This document shows positions 21,848-33,104 of a stretch of 64,000 bases of DNA, in pieces. Source of the DNA: Pascua guehoae (taxonomy: Eukaryota > Basidiomycota > Tremellomycetes > Trichosporonales > Trichosporonaceae); contig BCJX01000002.1 of NCBI GenBank assembly GCA_001600415.1, positions 1 to 64,000 on the forward strand, written 5' to 3'. The notes under the pieces are model-generated. The model was not told the origin of the DNA and did not search any database. It saw only the letters and a list, made by a program, of their open reading frames with translations. Made by a program: the position numbers and the translations under genes. Positions within the stretch are counted from its first letter, which is position 1; each line of letters starts with the position of its first letter.

Positions 21848-24382
21848 ATGGACCCGTCACAGCTCACGCCCCGGACTTATGCACAAGGTAGGCGTCATGC
21901 GGGACTGAAGCAGCATTGACAGCAGCCGACGCGCTCCTCCAGGTGCCGGGATCTATCTACGAGGTTGAAGAGGTAGTGATTGCCGGCCGTAAGAGCAAGG
22001 TGTGGAAGCAGGTGTGTCTCTCAATCCTGCCCTCGTCTACACCGGACACACGCTCACGGTCAGGCGCCGCGTACAATGCGCGACTGGATGTTGTGCAACC
22101 TGATCCGCTGGGGCGACGACGTGTTCATCTCGGAACCTCTGCCGGAACCCGCACCCGCGTCGGAGCGACAGGTCAAGACCTATCGGGACGTCCTGGATGC
22201 CGCGCTCAAAGTTGCAGGCTGGCTTCGCGAGAGCGGTGTCCGCATTGGTGACCGGGTCGCCATTGGTGGCCGCAACTCGTCCAAGTACGTCGCAGCGTTC
22301 ATCGGCACGTGCTTCATTGGTGCAGTCCCGGTGCTGCTCAACACGACATTGTAAGTGCAGCCCGCTTGTCGCGGTAGGCTAATTCACAGGACGGGTGAAA
22401 CCCAAATCCACTGCCTCACACTCACGACACCCAAGCTCGTCTTGTGCGATTGCGCAATGGCGCCGGCTCTCGCCTCTATTGCTCCCAGTCTCACAGCAAA
22501 GGGTATCGACAAGTTGTACTGCTGGGACAGCACCGCGCATGTTGCACCCAAGGTGCGCTCGACTGTCGCCGAGTGCAACCCTACGGCTTCCGCCCAGACA
22601 ATCGCGTCCATCCAGGCGGGTACCGACCTGGATGCCCTGACCCCGGAGAGCGATGGCCTCATTCTCTTTACATCGGGGACAACGAGTAAACCAAAGGCTG
22701 TACTGTCCACTCAGCGACAGGTATGCCAGCAAGTTCACACTGGCAGCTACACAGCGGCGCGGTACATTGTTCGCATGGGTGCTCCCGTCGAAATGGCCTA
22801 CGCCGGGCATGTCCCCGAGACAAAGTCTACGCTGTTGCATGCTGTACCGCTATTCCACGTTACAGGAAGCGGGACTCTGACCCGCTCCATCATTGTGGGC
22901 CAAAAGGTGGTATTCATGCGCAAGTGGGATGTCGACACTGCAATGGATCTCATCCGAGCTGAAAATGTCACCGCTCTCACAGGGTAGGTCTTGTCCACCG
23001 GTGCTCACACTCTACACGCCCATTCATTGCTGACTAACAACCCAGTGTCCCAGCCCTCGCCGCCGGTATTCTCTCTTCACCGCGCCTCGCAGACGAGCTG
23101 AATCTCGACGCAATCATGTACGGTGGGGCCCCAGCGCCTGAGAACCTGGGCGAACGTGTTCAGAATCAGTGGAAGCAAGCCCTTGTTGCACATCTCTACG
23201 GTGCGACAGAGGCCAACGGGTTGTACACTTCCCTTGTCGGGGTGGATTACTTCAGCAACGTGAGCCCATTCTCGGTTATCCGGGGCGCCCCAGCGTTCCA
23301 CGCTCATACCCAGCCTACTTCAGTCGGTCTGCCGACTCCCATCCTTGAAATGCGAGTCGTGCACCCCAAGACACGCGCTACCCTCCCACCCAATCAGCCG
23401 GGCCTCATCACCTTCAAGGGAGGCAGCATGATGAAAGAGTACTTGAACAATCCTGGTGAGTGTACGCCCAGTATAGCCAGAAGCCAGAACGGAGTAGTTT
23501 GAGCGCCGTTGCCACACCGTGGGTGTCGGAAGGCGGCGTGCAGCTGCTTCCTGGAGGTGCACCGAACCACCATGTGGTCATTGCTAACGCTCAGAGGCGA
23601 CGGCCGCGGCCTTTGACGCCGAGGGATGGTACAACACTGGCGACGTCGGGTATCTTGACGAGCAGGGCTTCCTGTACATTAGTGACCGGGAGAAAGACAT
23701 GATTATTCGCGGTGGGGAGAATGTGCGTGCATCAGACTAGCAGCCTGCTGAAGGCTCTCCTCGCCTCTGTCTTGCACGTTCGCCCAGTCACGAGCACCTT
23801 TCGGCTGTCTTTGCTAACTCGCACAGATTGCATCCGCCGAAGTCGAGAACGCAGTGTACAAGGACAGCCGCATTCTCGAATGCGCCGCCGTTGCCGTCCC
23901 CGACCCCATCATGACAGAGCAGGTGGCACTCGCCGTCAGCCTTGTCGACGGCGCGAGCGCGACCCCTGAAAGCATCAAGGCTGCTCTTGACCCTTTGTGA
24001 GTGTATTAGCCACTGTGCGCAGCGAGGCATGGCGCATAAACAGCCAGTTGGTGGAAGATTAGGCGGAGGCGACAGAGCTATAACGGGTCAATAAACGTGG
24101 CTCCCGCTGTCCAAGTCTCTGCTCCTTGTTATGGAGGTAAAGACATCCACGACTGCCCCCCACTTCTTTGCGGTAGAGAACGCACTAATGACAGGCTCCG
24201 CCCCCAAGCTCGTCCGGTCATCGTCCACATCTGGGACGGACCACTGCGTAAGTAATCTGACTCAGAGTTGGGTTTGACCGGCAGCGCGTAACGGAACTGG
24301 CAAGATTGTCAAGAACGAAATCCGGGAGGTAATGGCGGCCAAGTGGGCGAATGGTGGCGGGCGCACACGAGCCAAGCTCTGA
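21848..24382 (+). CDS. Acyl-CoA synthetase, AMP-dependent (class I adenylate-forming)
   Basis: Activates a carboxylic acid to acyl-AMP and then acyl-CoA. The spliced protein begins [13 protein letters not shown] and contains the core motifs in order: P-loop-like A3 '[15 protein letters not shown]', A5 '[13 protein letters not shown]', A7 '[19 protein letters not shown]', the hinge '[20 protein letters not shown]', and the catalytic Lys motif A10 '[14 protein letters not shown]'. It ends in AKL, a peroxisomal PTS1-like tripeptide (variant of SKL). At least seven introns are needed. The cluster context suggests a short-chain substrate from the amino-acid product, such as 3-hydroxypropionate or malonate, but the N-terminus also resembles fungal fatty-acid and aryl-CoA ligases. 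The substrate is unknown. Confidence 0.88.
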
Positions 24383-25057
24383 TGGGTCGTGAGGGTGTCC
24401 AGCAACCTCGTTGACAGTACTGTGCCATTGCCACAAAGCGTTGGACAAGCACGCTGCAATGACTGCCGACACACTCACTTTTGGCCCACATTTTCAGACC
24501 CTTCGAGCGCAACAAGTTGTCAGGCTCTGTATTTCCAATGTCAATTCGCTCGCTGTAGCCACTTCCGCCCGGCACTACCGCCGCATAACTTGTTTATAGT
24601 GCTAGCTGTCTTTCATGACATGCACATTGTGTTCGTCGCTTCTGTCTATTGTACGTCGTCTCCCAGAAATGGCAGCTCCGCAGCTACAAACCCCGGCAGA
24701 TCTCCTTCCCCTCGGTCAAAACCGACGCCAAGGGGCGAAGCAGTGGGTCAATTTGATACCGCCAACGCAAAGGAGTGCGTCCCTCCTGTCCCCCATCCAT
24801 TGTCAGCCAAAGAAAGAATGGAGCAACGTCTTCCATTGTCGCACCAACAAACCACTGCTGTTAGCACACTCCTTCTCACGACAGACAAACCACCTCAATT
24901 CGCATGTCATCTCCTCCCTCCTCGGGTTAGTGCCCACACCGTCGTCATTCTTCGACACGCCGTTCATTCTCCAACTCCGGCTCTATCATTCAGTTGCTCA
25001 CAACAACTTCCCGCCTCCAACTCCACCCACGTCATATGCCCATCGTCAGTGCGAGGC
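24383..25057. other. Pyrimidine-rich intergenic stretch
   Basis: The plus strand is C/T-rich with few purine runs, as in fungal promoters or 5' leaders. The open frames across it have low-complexity Pro/Ser/Thr composition and no domain. Confidence 0.4.
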
Positions 25058-25665
25058 ATGACATTGGTACAGGTGAGCAGCCGCCCCTCCCCTCTCCTGT
25101 TCTTCCCTAGACTCTGCCCACTTTGCCTCCCGTTCGCTCTGGCTATGCGCCAAGGGACTGTACAGCTCGTGACATCCCAGCCATTCAAGACCTGCACGGC
25201 CCCTCTCACCACGTGCAAGGCTCACGGTCCCAGAGGCAACCACCCCGAGACACCCTGAATCAGCCTGGCCTATCACTGCATCGCTCTACGCTATCTGATA
25301 ACTGTCTTCGGGAGCTCATTCGCTCTCAACCTTATCATTATCAAGGGCGTATCCTGCGCGTGCTGGACTTCGCTGGCTTCATCTCAAAAGCCGACTTCAT
25401 TCCTGGCGTGTCCTCAACCCGAGTCATATTCAAAGACAATACCTCATTGTTGTTTCTGGCTCTACACGTGCTGACCTGTTACGTTACTGACTCAGCTGGA
25501 CGCTTGTGCGCGACAACCATCACATTTTCTCTCACCGTGTCTCTGACCTCCAAGCCCCGTTCGCGGTTCAGATGGAGCCGGCTGCCTCGACTGCTCCTAC
25601 GGAGGCTGGTAACCGTGGCGCTCTCACCACCAGTAGCGAGACGACGTCAAGAGAGGCTGGCATAA
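25058..25665 (+). CDS. Possible two-exon hypothetical protein
   Basis: I do not recognise this protein. MTLVQ is followed by a well-formed 38-nt intron (GTGAGC ... TTCCCTAG), and the frame then stays open for about 180 codons to a TAA at 25663-25665. The middle has a plausible folded segment ('YHYQGRILRVLDFAGFISKA') and a hydrophobic stretch ('SLLFLALHVLTCYV'). The tail is Arg-rich. A C/T-rich leader precedes it. No family match is evident and the frame could be chance. Confidence 0.25.
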
Positions 25666-26161
25666 ATACTGTCACAACTTTCCCCAGTACAGTTGGCGTG
25701 ATCTTTTGATGCCATTGTGGGTGCATAATCGCAAGAGGGTCCTCGGGCTGCTCTGAGACAGCGCTAGTATCCGCGATCTGACATCACCCCGCTAGGTTCG
25801 GTGATACTTCCTCTCTGGCTCATGCCGAGGGTCGCGGCAAAAACCCCTCCCCAACCGGTGGACGGTGGAACAAATATTGGATGCAACACGCCACCCACCT
25901 GCTCCTGAGAGACCTATCCGCCTGAGCGCGTTCACGCTGGTCGCTCCGGATGCCAGACTGCTGTGGGTAAGCGGGTGGCCAATGTATCAGCGTGACGGTT
26001 AGTGACACGGTAAACGTTGCTCTTTGAGAAACGATGTGGTTTCATTCTACTATGCAATGCCGTTGCGCCACCCGGATGCGAGGCCAGTCATGCGGGGAAA
26101 GGTCCTCGAGGACATTGGGACCTTTGGCGACTAAGAGGCGGAATGTCTTGTCGTCTATTAA
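25666..26161. other. Intergenic, no gene seen
   Basis: About 500 bp between a doubtful plus-strand frame and the stop of the small membrane protein gene. Nothing is supported. Confidence 0.4.
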
Positions 26162-26555
26162 TCATTCCGGATCTGTTACTTTACTGCTGGGAGTAAGCTT
26201 TTCGGCGTCGTTCTGTCGGCTTACGTTTGGCGGGTGTGACGTTGAACTCACAATTTGTGTTCTCTCGGGGGGAGCCTGGAGATGGAGGTGCTTCTCTACT
26301 AGGGATCGCAAACGCGAGATCGATGTTTCTCGCTTTTCGTGATGCTCTTCGAGTTGCATCGATTGACGAGCTGTGAGCCTGGAACAAGTTAGCTGAGAGT
26401 GCGACTACCAGAGAAGTCTACCAAGACGGCAGGGCAACTCACTCATCAAACTTCCTGTCGAGTTCGTTGTGCCATGGGAGGAGGACTCCGACCTGGAACC
26501 CCAAGGCGACGCTGGAGATGACAAAGTTGATGTAGGGGAGAGCTCTTGGAGGCAT
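26162..26555 (-). CDS. Small single-pass membrane protein, probably mitochondrial
   Basis: Two exons (26443-26555 and 26162-26378, intron 64 nt) give 109 residues. The N-terminus 'MPPRALPYINFVISSVALGFQ' leads into a transmembrane segment (about residues 8-30), then 'PWHNELDRKFDE' and a charged helical region with 'MQLEEHHEKRETSISRLRSL'. The C-terminus is Ser/Thr-rich. The form, with a short N-terminal helix anchor and a charged coiled tail, resembles small fungal inner-membrane proteins. I cannot assign a family. The frame match at the splice site and the short spacing to the next gene support a real gene. Confidence 0.55.
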
Positions 26556-27086
26556 GGCGGACGCGACAGAGGACAGAAACGATAACGATGCTGGGTCACA
26601 ACAAACAATCGAGCTGTGGCTTTATAAGCGCTGCGTGTTCAGCCAAGGTCCCATCTACAAATCGGCTACACCCGGGAAATACAAATCCGTTCCTGCCAAT
26701 TTGGATATTGATGCCTTCATTTGTAGTCGATTACAAATGTAGCCGTGATCGGCCGAAACATTGCCGAGCGGTTAAGGTGCGGCGGCTCGCTATCGCGGCC
26801 TGCGCCCCCACTGCCGACAGGCCGCTGTAGACTACCCGAAACAAGGTGCTGAACATCATTCCAGTATGGCATGACGGGTGGCAACCGAGCTCGAGCGACT
26901 CGAAAGTGCCACCAACGACGCCACCCGAGCGGGCCCGCGGCCCCACGGGCCCCTCTAAGCCCCTCTACAAATCGCCCACGTGGCGTGCGTCCGTCCGCGG
27001 AAAATAACAATACCGGTGTTCAGATTCTCAAAGCCGGCGTCCGCGCGTCCGCGGCCTGATGCCTACAGTATTCTGCGTGTTCCTGG
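26556..27086. other. Divergent intergenic region
   Basis: Lies between the small membrane protein gene and the DUF7726 gene. It contains the word TACAAAT (C or G next) at four places (about 26656, 26682, 26732 and 26963) and the perfect inverted repeat listed separately. No gene is supported. Confidence 0.4.
26718..26739. repeat. Perfect 8-bp inverted repeat
   Basis: CATTTGTA and TACAAATG are separated by a 6-nt loop (gtcgat). It lies 163 bp upstream of the minus-strand small protein gene and 348 bp upstream of the DUF7726 gene. It could be a dimeric protein-binding site. Confidence 0.4.
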
Positions 27087-27720
27087 ATGACTCTGGTGCC
27101 CACGCGACTGCCTTCTGTCCTTCCAAGAGTATTACCTAATACATATTTGATCACGCCAGTACGCAAAGGAGGCGCCGGCTTCCAAGCCCAAGGGCAAGGC
27201 GGCGCTCACAAACTTTGGCGACCTCACGCTCCCCGGTGAGGACGAGGGCAAGGTCCAGATTTATGATACGTGGGTTTCCACTCGGTTAACCCGCGCTGAC
27301 TCGCAGTTGTGACGAAATCCGCAAGAAGATCAACGCATATCTTCGAAAGCCAGAGATTACCCAGGCTGCCTTCTTGAAGGACATTGCGGCCCAGGCCGGT
27401 GTCAAAGGCATTCAGGGCAAACAGCTCAACGACTTCCGCAGCTACAGCGGCCCTGACACTGGCAACACGTCGCGGGTGTACTACGGCTCGTACGTGTTCT
27501 TTGAGAAGATGCGTATCAGGGATGGCAAGGACAAGTCGGCGCATAGGTTGGAGATGGAAAAGTGAGTTTAAATCTGTCCATGGCCAGAGGCCCTGCTGAC
27601 GTGCGCAGGAGGTGGAAGAACGGAGTCGATACGACTACATCGAACAAGGGCATGTGGCTCCACAAGAGCGAGATTGCTGTCCAGGACAAATTTGGCACCG
27701 TCACGATCCATAGGCGCTAA
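27087..27720 (+). CDS. DUF7726-domain protein
   Basis: Four exons with introns of 31, 37 and 47 nt give 172 residues from MTLVPTRLPSVLPR. The body is the fungal DUF7726 domain: 'CDEIRKKINAYLRKPEITQ', 'FLKDIAAQAGVKGIQGKQLN', 'NTSRVYYGSYVFFEKMRI' and 'SAHRLEMEKRW'. The last part ends 'DKFGTVTIHRR'. The domain has the look of a small helical nucleic-acid-binding fold, but no function is established. The 31-nt first intron (GTATTACC ... CGCCAG) has a CTAAT branch word. It is one of the shortest in the window. Confidence 0.8.
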
Positions 27721-29199
27721 ATCGTCGCCACTCGGATCTCTTGCGAGGGTTGGTCCCATGCAATTACGAGCCCATCCTGGTTCCACAGCGTCCCTGATGC
27801 TGAGACAACCACGACTGGCTTGACCGCAAGTCTGGCATGCAGAGCCCCGGCCACATCGAGTATGCCCATGTAACCAAGAACGTACAACAACCGTGAACGA
27901 CAAGAACCCCAGGCGACTGTGAAGCAGGCCGCCAGACCGATACCCAAGCGGCCGCACGACCAAGGTGGAATGCAGACAACCGCACACCAGATACCCAAAG
28001 GACCGCAGAAGCCAGGCACACGGACCGAGACGCAGGCGGACGCCCCGCGTGGTGTCCATTCCGCCAACGACTCGTCGACAGCACGGCTCACCAAGGATGC
28101 ACTACTGTCCACAGCGGGCACGCCGGACCCCATCGATCTCGCTCCTGTTAGACGGGATATCGGCACGCTGCGCTGCTCGTCGGGATGTATGCATCTACGA
28201 TGCTGAGGCCACAGAGGAGTGACGAGGTGATGGGTGTTGCTCCGAGTAGCACATTTTCTGAATGGAGATGCATGTGTCCCTCGAAGGGGACCGACGGCAG
28301 CCAACTGGCCAGTGATACACGAGGAAGAGGGCACCGTGATGACCATGGGCACAGGACCTGGCTTCCCATGTGGGCCGAGTAGGGTCGGTGGCAGCGCTCT
28401 ACCATGTGTCAGCAGATCTGGTGGCGATGCTCATGGCGAGCACAGGTTCCCGGAATACAGCCTAGCTGGGCAAAGTTGAACATGACTGCCATCGCGAGCG
28501 GAACGAGAGGCCATGGCATCAACCTCCACGGATACGACTCGGCATGGAGGAGTCGCGGTGAGCGGCAGTACGTAAACCGCTTTCGAGATCGCTCATTGGA
28601 GCAAGGAGGACCCCCAACTCCGCTCCTGTGCCTCTTAACATTCCTGGCTGTCAACATTCCTCGGGGTGGTCTCTCAATTACATTCCATTCTACTCGCCGC
28701 CGTGGTGTGAGCTATTTATGGGAGCCGTGGTTTGCTCTGATAGAATCGCACCGCAAACGTCTACCCGCGGTATCTCGACAAACAATTCCTGTCCAAGCAC
28801 TGCCCCCCTTCCGCGTACCACCTCTCATTCCATTACCTTCAGCGCAACAAACCGAGCGACCCTACTGACACCAATGCATGGACCCGCATATACCCAAGGT
28901 CCAACCAATGGTATGGATCTCTCCAATTTAGATCTCGGTCGATGGTTGCTCAGAAGCGAGCGGCAGACAGGTTCAAGGCAATCATTACCGTGCGGAACCA
29001 CATCTCATCACATTGCACCTCACCAACAGCATGGGAAATGAGATCTTGTACATTGTGCGATGTGAAACGGGAACCGCGACTGGAACACTGCATAAAAGGC
29101 CTCCATCTCAAAGAATCCTTCTCCTCAGCAAACCCACAACTCCGCCCCGCGCAGGCAACAAACACAATCCACCACTCCGAAGCTCTTACTCCTTCCACA
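27721..29199. other. Intergenic, no convincing gene
   Basis: About 1.5 kb. A 211-codon minus-strand frame (27717-28352) overlaps the DUF7726 stop, has no domain and biased composition, and I regard it as chance. The last 300 bp are probably the methyltransferase promoter. Confidence 0.45.
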
Positions 29200-29916
29200 A
29201 TGGCGACATTGCCCAGCATCTCATACGCCATCGCAGGCGCTCTCCTCATCCCACCCATTCTCATCGCGTGCGTCGTCTCCCCGCTTGGAAAGGAGTGGTA
29301 CGACCGCACTGTCCTCCCCTACGTCATCGATATTGCGTGCACGCGGACCGCCTTCATGGGCCCGCGGTACAAAGTTGTGCCCCTTGCCCATGGTCGCGTC
29401 CTCGAAATCGGCATCGGGAGCGGGATCAACCTCCCCCTCTACAGCGACAAGGTGACGGAAATCGTTGGCGTCGACCCCTCGGCTGCAATCCAGGACCTCG
29501 CGCGCCCGCGTATCGCGACACTGCTTCATCAACACGGCACACCTGTCGAGATGATTCCGCTCGAGCTGGGGCAAATCGACGCACCGGACAACTCGTTTGA
29601 CGACATTGTCTGCACATTCACATTGTGCACCATCCCCGACGCGCCTGCCGCACTCCGCGAGATGCGTAGGGTGCTCAAGCCTGGTGGCCGACTCCTCTTC
29701 GCCGAACATGGCAAGGCACCGGAAGCCGACAAGCGCGTGCGCGAGTTGCAGACACGCCTGAACCCCTTCTGGTCGCCATTGGTCGGCGGGTGTCGTCTTG
29801 ATCGTGACATTCCGGCGTTAATCCGCGAAGGAGGGTTTGAGATACGACAACTCGAGGCGAAGTACATCAATATGCCGAGTTGGCTTGGGCATGTTTTCAC
29901 GGGGTGGGCGGACTGA
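29200..29916 (+). CDS. Class I SAM-dependent methyltransferase (METTL7/UbiE-like)
   Basis: Intronless, 238 residues from MATLPSISYAIAGALL. An N-terminal membrane anchor (about residues 5-30) is followed by the SAM-binding motif I 'RVLEIGIGSGINLPLY', motif post-I 'EIVGVDPSAA', motif II 'FDDIVCTFTLCTIPDAP' and motif III 'EMRRVLKPGGRLLFAEHG'. The 'NPFWSPLVGGCRLDRDI' and 'YINMPSWLGHVFTGWA' segments match the membrane-associated METTL7 (thiol methyltransferase) group. The likely site is the endoplasmic reticulum or lipid-droplet surface. An upstream in-frame extension is open but lacks conservation features, so the Met at 29200 is preferred. Confidence 0.85.
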   Translation: MATLPSISYAIAGALLIPPILIACVVSPLGKEWYDRTVLPYVIDIACTRTAFMGPRYKVVPLAHGRVLEIGIGSGINLPLYSDKVTEIVGVDPSAAIQDLARPRIATLLHQHGTPVEMIPLELGQIDAPDNSFDDIVCTFTLCTIPDAPAALREMRRVLKPGGRLLFAEHGKAPEADKRVRELQTRLNPFWSPLVGGCRLDRDIPALIREGGFEIRQLEAKYINMPSWLGHVFTGWAD

Positions 29917-30980
29917 AGGCTCGTAACATTACCCACTGGCAATGTCCAAGGCGGGTGGTTGGATCTACCTGCTGGACATGCCCGCAACACTCGGGGGTGG
30001 TCGTGGAGCTTTGCCTCTCTCAACCCCAACCGCCTATCCCGCGCCACTGGTGTTTCTTCCCACTGGTAAAGCGGGTTCTTTCGTAACTGATGCAGACTTC
30101 CTGATACTGCTCTCTGTTCCACGTGATCAGTGGCGGAGGGGAACACCTTGGGGCAACCGCCGCAATGACCTCTCCAAGATAGGAGAAGAAGCGCCACCCG
30201 AGGCAAGCGAAGCTGGGCGAGGATCCGAGGGAGAACCAGCCTTTGGAGGCGTCATCGGGCGTGACACCAGGGGATAGAGGCGTCAGATGTACAAGGAACA
30301 CTCGGCTGAACGCCAAGGGGAGCCTCGCCGGTGGCGGCGGATGACTTGAGAGTTCAGAAGTTGACAGCTGGCACTTCACTGAAGGGAAGATCATCTCCCG
30401 GGAAAGCTTGAACGGAGCCCCATCGACGTAGCGGAGTCGGGTCATCCTCTTACCCATGCTCCTCTGACAAGGTCTCTTCAACACAGTGTGTCTGAACAGC
30501 TGCCCCTCACAAATGAATCCCCTATCTATACGCATTTTCTCCGCACAGTACTGCCGTACTGCGCAATGCCTTGGCATATCGTCGCAGCGGCATTGGCTGA
30601 TGATCCGTTTGTCACACGGGGTTAGGCGTGGGCCCCGGCGGAAACCATGCCGAGCCCTGTAAGGAATCAGGCATGTTTGAGCTTCTGCCCACCAAACAAG
30701 CGTGCCACATGCCTGGGTGTGCTCCAAAAGCAGAAATCTCTTAGCGGCCGGTGCGGTGGCGCGGTGGCGGTAGAAGTGACGGAGGTGGCAGGGGGTGTTC
30801 CTTCCCGGCATTGACAGTCCTGCATGGTGCTTGGGGTGTGCACGGATCGCGCCGCTGAATCAGAACGACAAAGCCTCGTTTTAAATGTCCTCCACAAGTC
30901 CAACTCCTCGAAACTTGCCCACGTTCTCCCTTTCTCTCGGTCACTCGTTTTTGGCTGCCCTCGCCTCGGTATCCACTACA
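29917..30980. other. Intergenic, no convincing gene
   Basis: Holds a 263-codon minus-strand frame (30020-30811) with no domain and irregular composition. It is probably chance. An in-frame Met at 30885 could extend the next gene by 32 residues. Confidence 0.4.
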
Positions 30981-32466
30981 ATGTCGTCCAGAGTCATCCA
31001 AGTGGTACTGTTCGGCTTTGCGCTGGTACTCTCCATCGCCGTAGCGGGCCTGAACGGCTACATCACGAACGATGTGTACAGTGCCATCTCAACGGTGACG
31101 CCAGCGGCAAGTTCGTACCCTGGCTGTCCATTCGACCACAGCTAATCAATAGGACTTCCCAGCCCTCAAACGGTCACCATACGTGCGGATAGGTTCCTCC
31201 GAGGGCCACAGCTAATGCCTAGAGCCTCATAACCATGTCACGAGTGTATGGGAGACCTACGAGACAGTCGTTGCCAGCTACGCCCCCACGCTCGTCACCA
31301 TGACGGTTACAGTGGGGACATGGGTGGAGAGCCCCTCGGTCCGCTACGACCCCGACCTTTCGCTCACTCTTACCCACTTGATCTACACCCGATCATCGAG
31401 TGCAAAAGTCATGACGGCTACTGAGATAACGTATGTCCCCTACACTACAACCATCGAGGGGTACAGGACCACCTACGTCAAGCGGGGTCAGCAGACTCTC
31501 GCTGCACCTACAACTGTCACCCGGGGCGCTGAGGTGTCGCCTGCTACGCCAGCGGCAGTACGTCCAAACGAACCCACCCCTGTCGTTGTTCAAAGCGGAA
31601 TCCAGATGGCCGCTCCGACACCGACTCCAGCTCCCAACGCGGCCAAGCTTTCCATCACCCACAGGCTCGAGAAACGCCGCGGCGCCGGCAGTGCCATCTA
31701 CGACGTGACCTCACAAACCGCAAAGTTCGCACCCCTAATTGTCGTGGAAATTTGGACGCTCTTCGTTGCCATTTATACCCTTTCTCAGTGAGTGGTTCTC
31801 TCTGCCGTCGATACAGCCGTTCTTGCTTGGCATAACTCGATGCTTCCCAATGGCCCAGCGCTGCTCATCACACTTCGACATATCCCCTTCGTAGGGTATA
31901 TTGCCACTGTTGTCTTGCCGAGTGCAACGAGTAAACTCATCTTGGAAAGCTAGCCGACTTGCCACCACCCGAGGCATTACTAATTCCTTGCTAATCGCAG
32001 CCTGGTTGTTAGTGAAGTAAAACCGGGTGCTCGCTTTGTGCGCGTGGACAACGACATGGGGTTCCTGGTGGTACTCGTCCTTATCGGCATCGCTGCGACC
32101 ATTTCCATGACCACTCTGGTCAACCGCTACTTGCTTCCAACACCGTGAGTAGCCATAGGTATATATTCGCCAGAGTCAGACACTTACAAAGACAGCATGT
32201 TCGTGGCCGACATTGTCTTGGCTTGGATCCTCCTCGTTGTTGTACGTGCCTTGGACTTGCCCGTCCACTTACCACACAAATGCGTCGCCTAACAACAGGT
32301 CTTCGGGATCGGGGTCTGGGAGACCACCCACGTCAACAACCACTACCCTGGCAAAGAAAACACGAAGAAGAGCATCAAACAACTGTCTCGGCCCGGGGCG
32401 CCAACTCGCGATCTCGACACCAGGGTCGACCCGTACAATTTGCCTGTTGCCGACCCCCCAAAGTAG
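30981..32466 (+). CDS. Four-helix integral membrane protein with long Thr-rich loop
   Basis: I recognise the architecture but not the family. Helix 1 is 'VIQVVLFGFALVLSIAVAGL', helix 2 'APLIVVEIWTLFVAIYTL', helix 3 'MGFLVVLVLIGIAATISM' and helix 4 'MFVADIVLAWILLVV'. Between helices 1 and 2 lies a loop of over 150 residues rich in Thr/Ser/Val and Pro ('TEITYVPYTTTIEGYRTTYV'), which suggests an O-glycosylated outer loop, as in MARVEL or SUR7-like fungal plasma-membrane proteins. The tail is soluble and ends 'DPYNLPVADPPK'. The last introns fit well (209, 50 and about 57 nt), but the splice joining the first exon (after VTPAA) to the loop exon near 31225 is not resolved. Confidence 0.6.
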
Positions 32467-33104
32467 TGCCAATCTCAAATATTCCGCTCTTCACCGACTG
32501 TGAGCTACGCAGGCTTGTGCCTGCTTTTTGACTATCGATCGTCGTTATATAATGCCACAATTATCGACAGAGAAGCCAGAGGAGGGTAGTGCACATCACC
32601 AATATGAGGGAGGACCTCCATATGTTGTCCTGTGAGGTTGGCAAGTGGCTACAATGGAACGCGCGTGCTGTGGATCAAGTTTACGGAAACCCCTACGACG
32701 TCCACATCTCGGAAAGGTGCCAAATATGCTGCTTGTCGTATCTGCTTCTATACATTGCCGAAACTAATGGGAGTGATTCCAAGACAATGTCACAGCCGCC
32801 ATTACCGCACATCTGCATTCTGTGAGGCTGGAAGCGATCGTGAAGTGGTGACAGGGCCATGTTGGCCTCAACGCCTACCTACAGTGTTGGTCGGGAACGG
32901 CAATAGTTGGAGATTATTTGTCCGCCCGAATGGTTCGAGGGAGAATCAGACGTGGAATGAGACAAACAGGATCATCCAACGGGCTTACTGGCAATGAACT
33001 CGGGGCGCAAGCCGAGGTATTCGTGCTTCTGTAGGGCCAGAGTGAGGAAGGGAACTGCGCACCGATAGGAAGGCCGTTCTCCTGACTGCCAAGATCTGAA
33101 CACG
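32467..33104. other. Intergenic, possible transposase relic
   Basis: A plus-strand frame at about 32650-32830 reads 'KGAKYAACRIC' and later 'CHSRHYRTSAFCE', spaced like a BED-type zinc finger of hAT transposases, but it is short and not continued. No gene is claimed. Confidence 0.25.

Noticed and set aside
24389..25258. 289-codon plus-strand open frame
   Set aside because: C/T-rich, low-complexity composition. It crosses what looks like a leader and a spliceable intron in another frame.
26762..26835. tRNA-like D-arm ('gccgagcggttaagg')
   Set aside because: It resembles a Leu/Ser tRNA D arm, but there is no matching acceptor stem, anticodon arm or TTCRANY T loop downstream.
27717..28352. 211-codon minus-strand open frame
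   Set aside because: Overlaps the DUF7726 stop codon and shows no family features. The hydrophobic runs look like frame artefacts.
30020..30811. 263-codon minus-strand open frame
   Set aside because: No domain, odd composition, no neighbour support.
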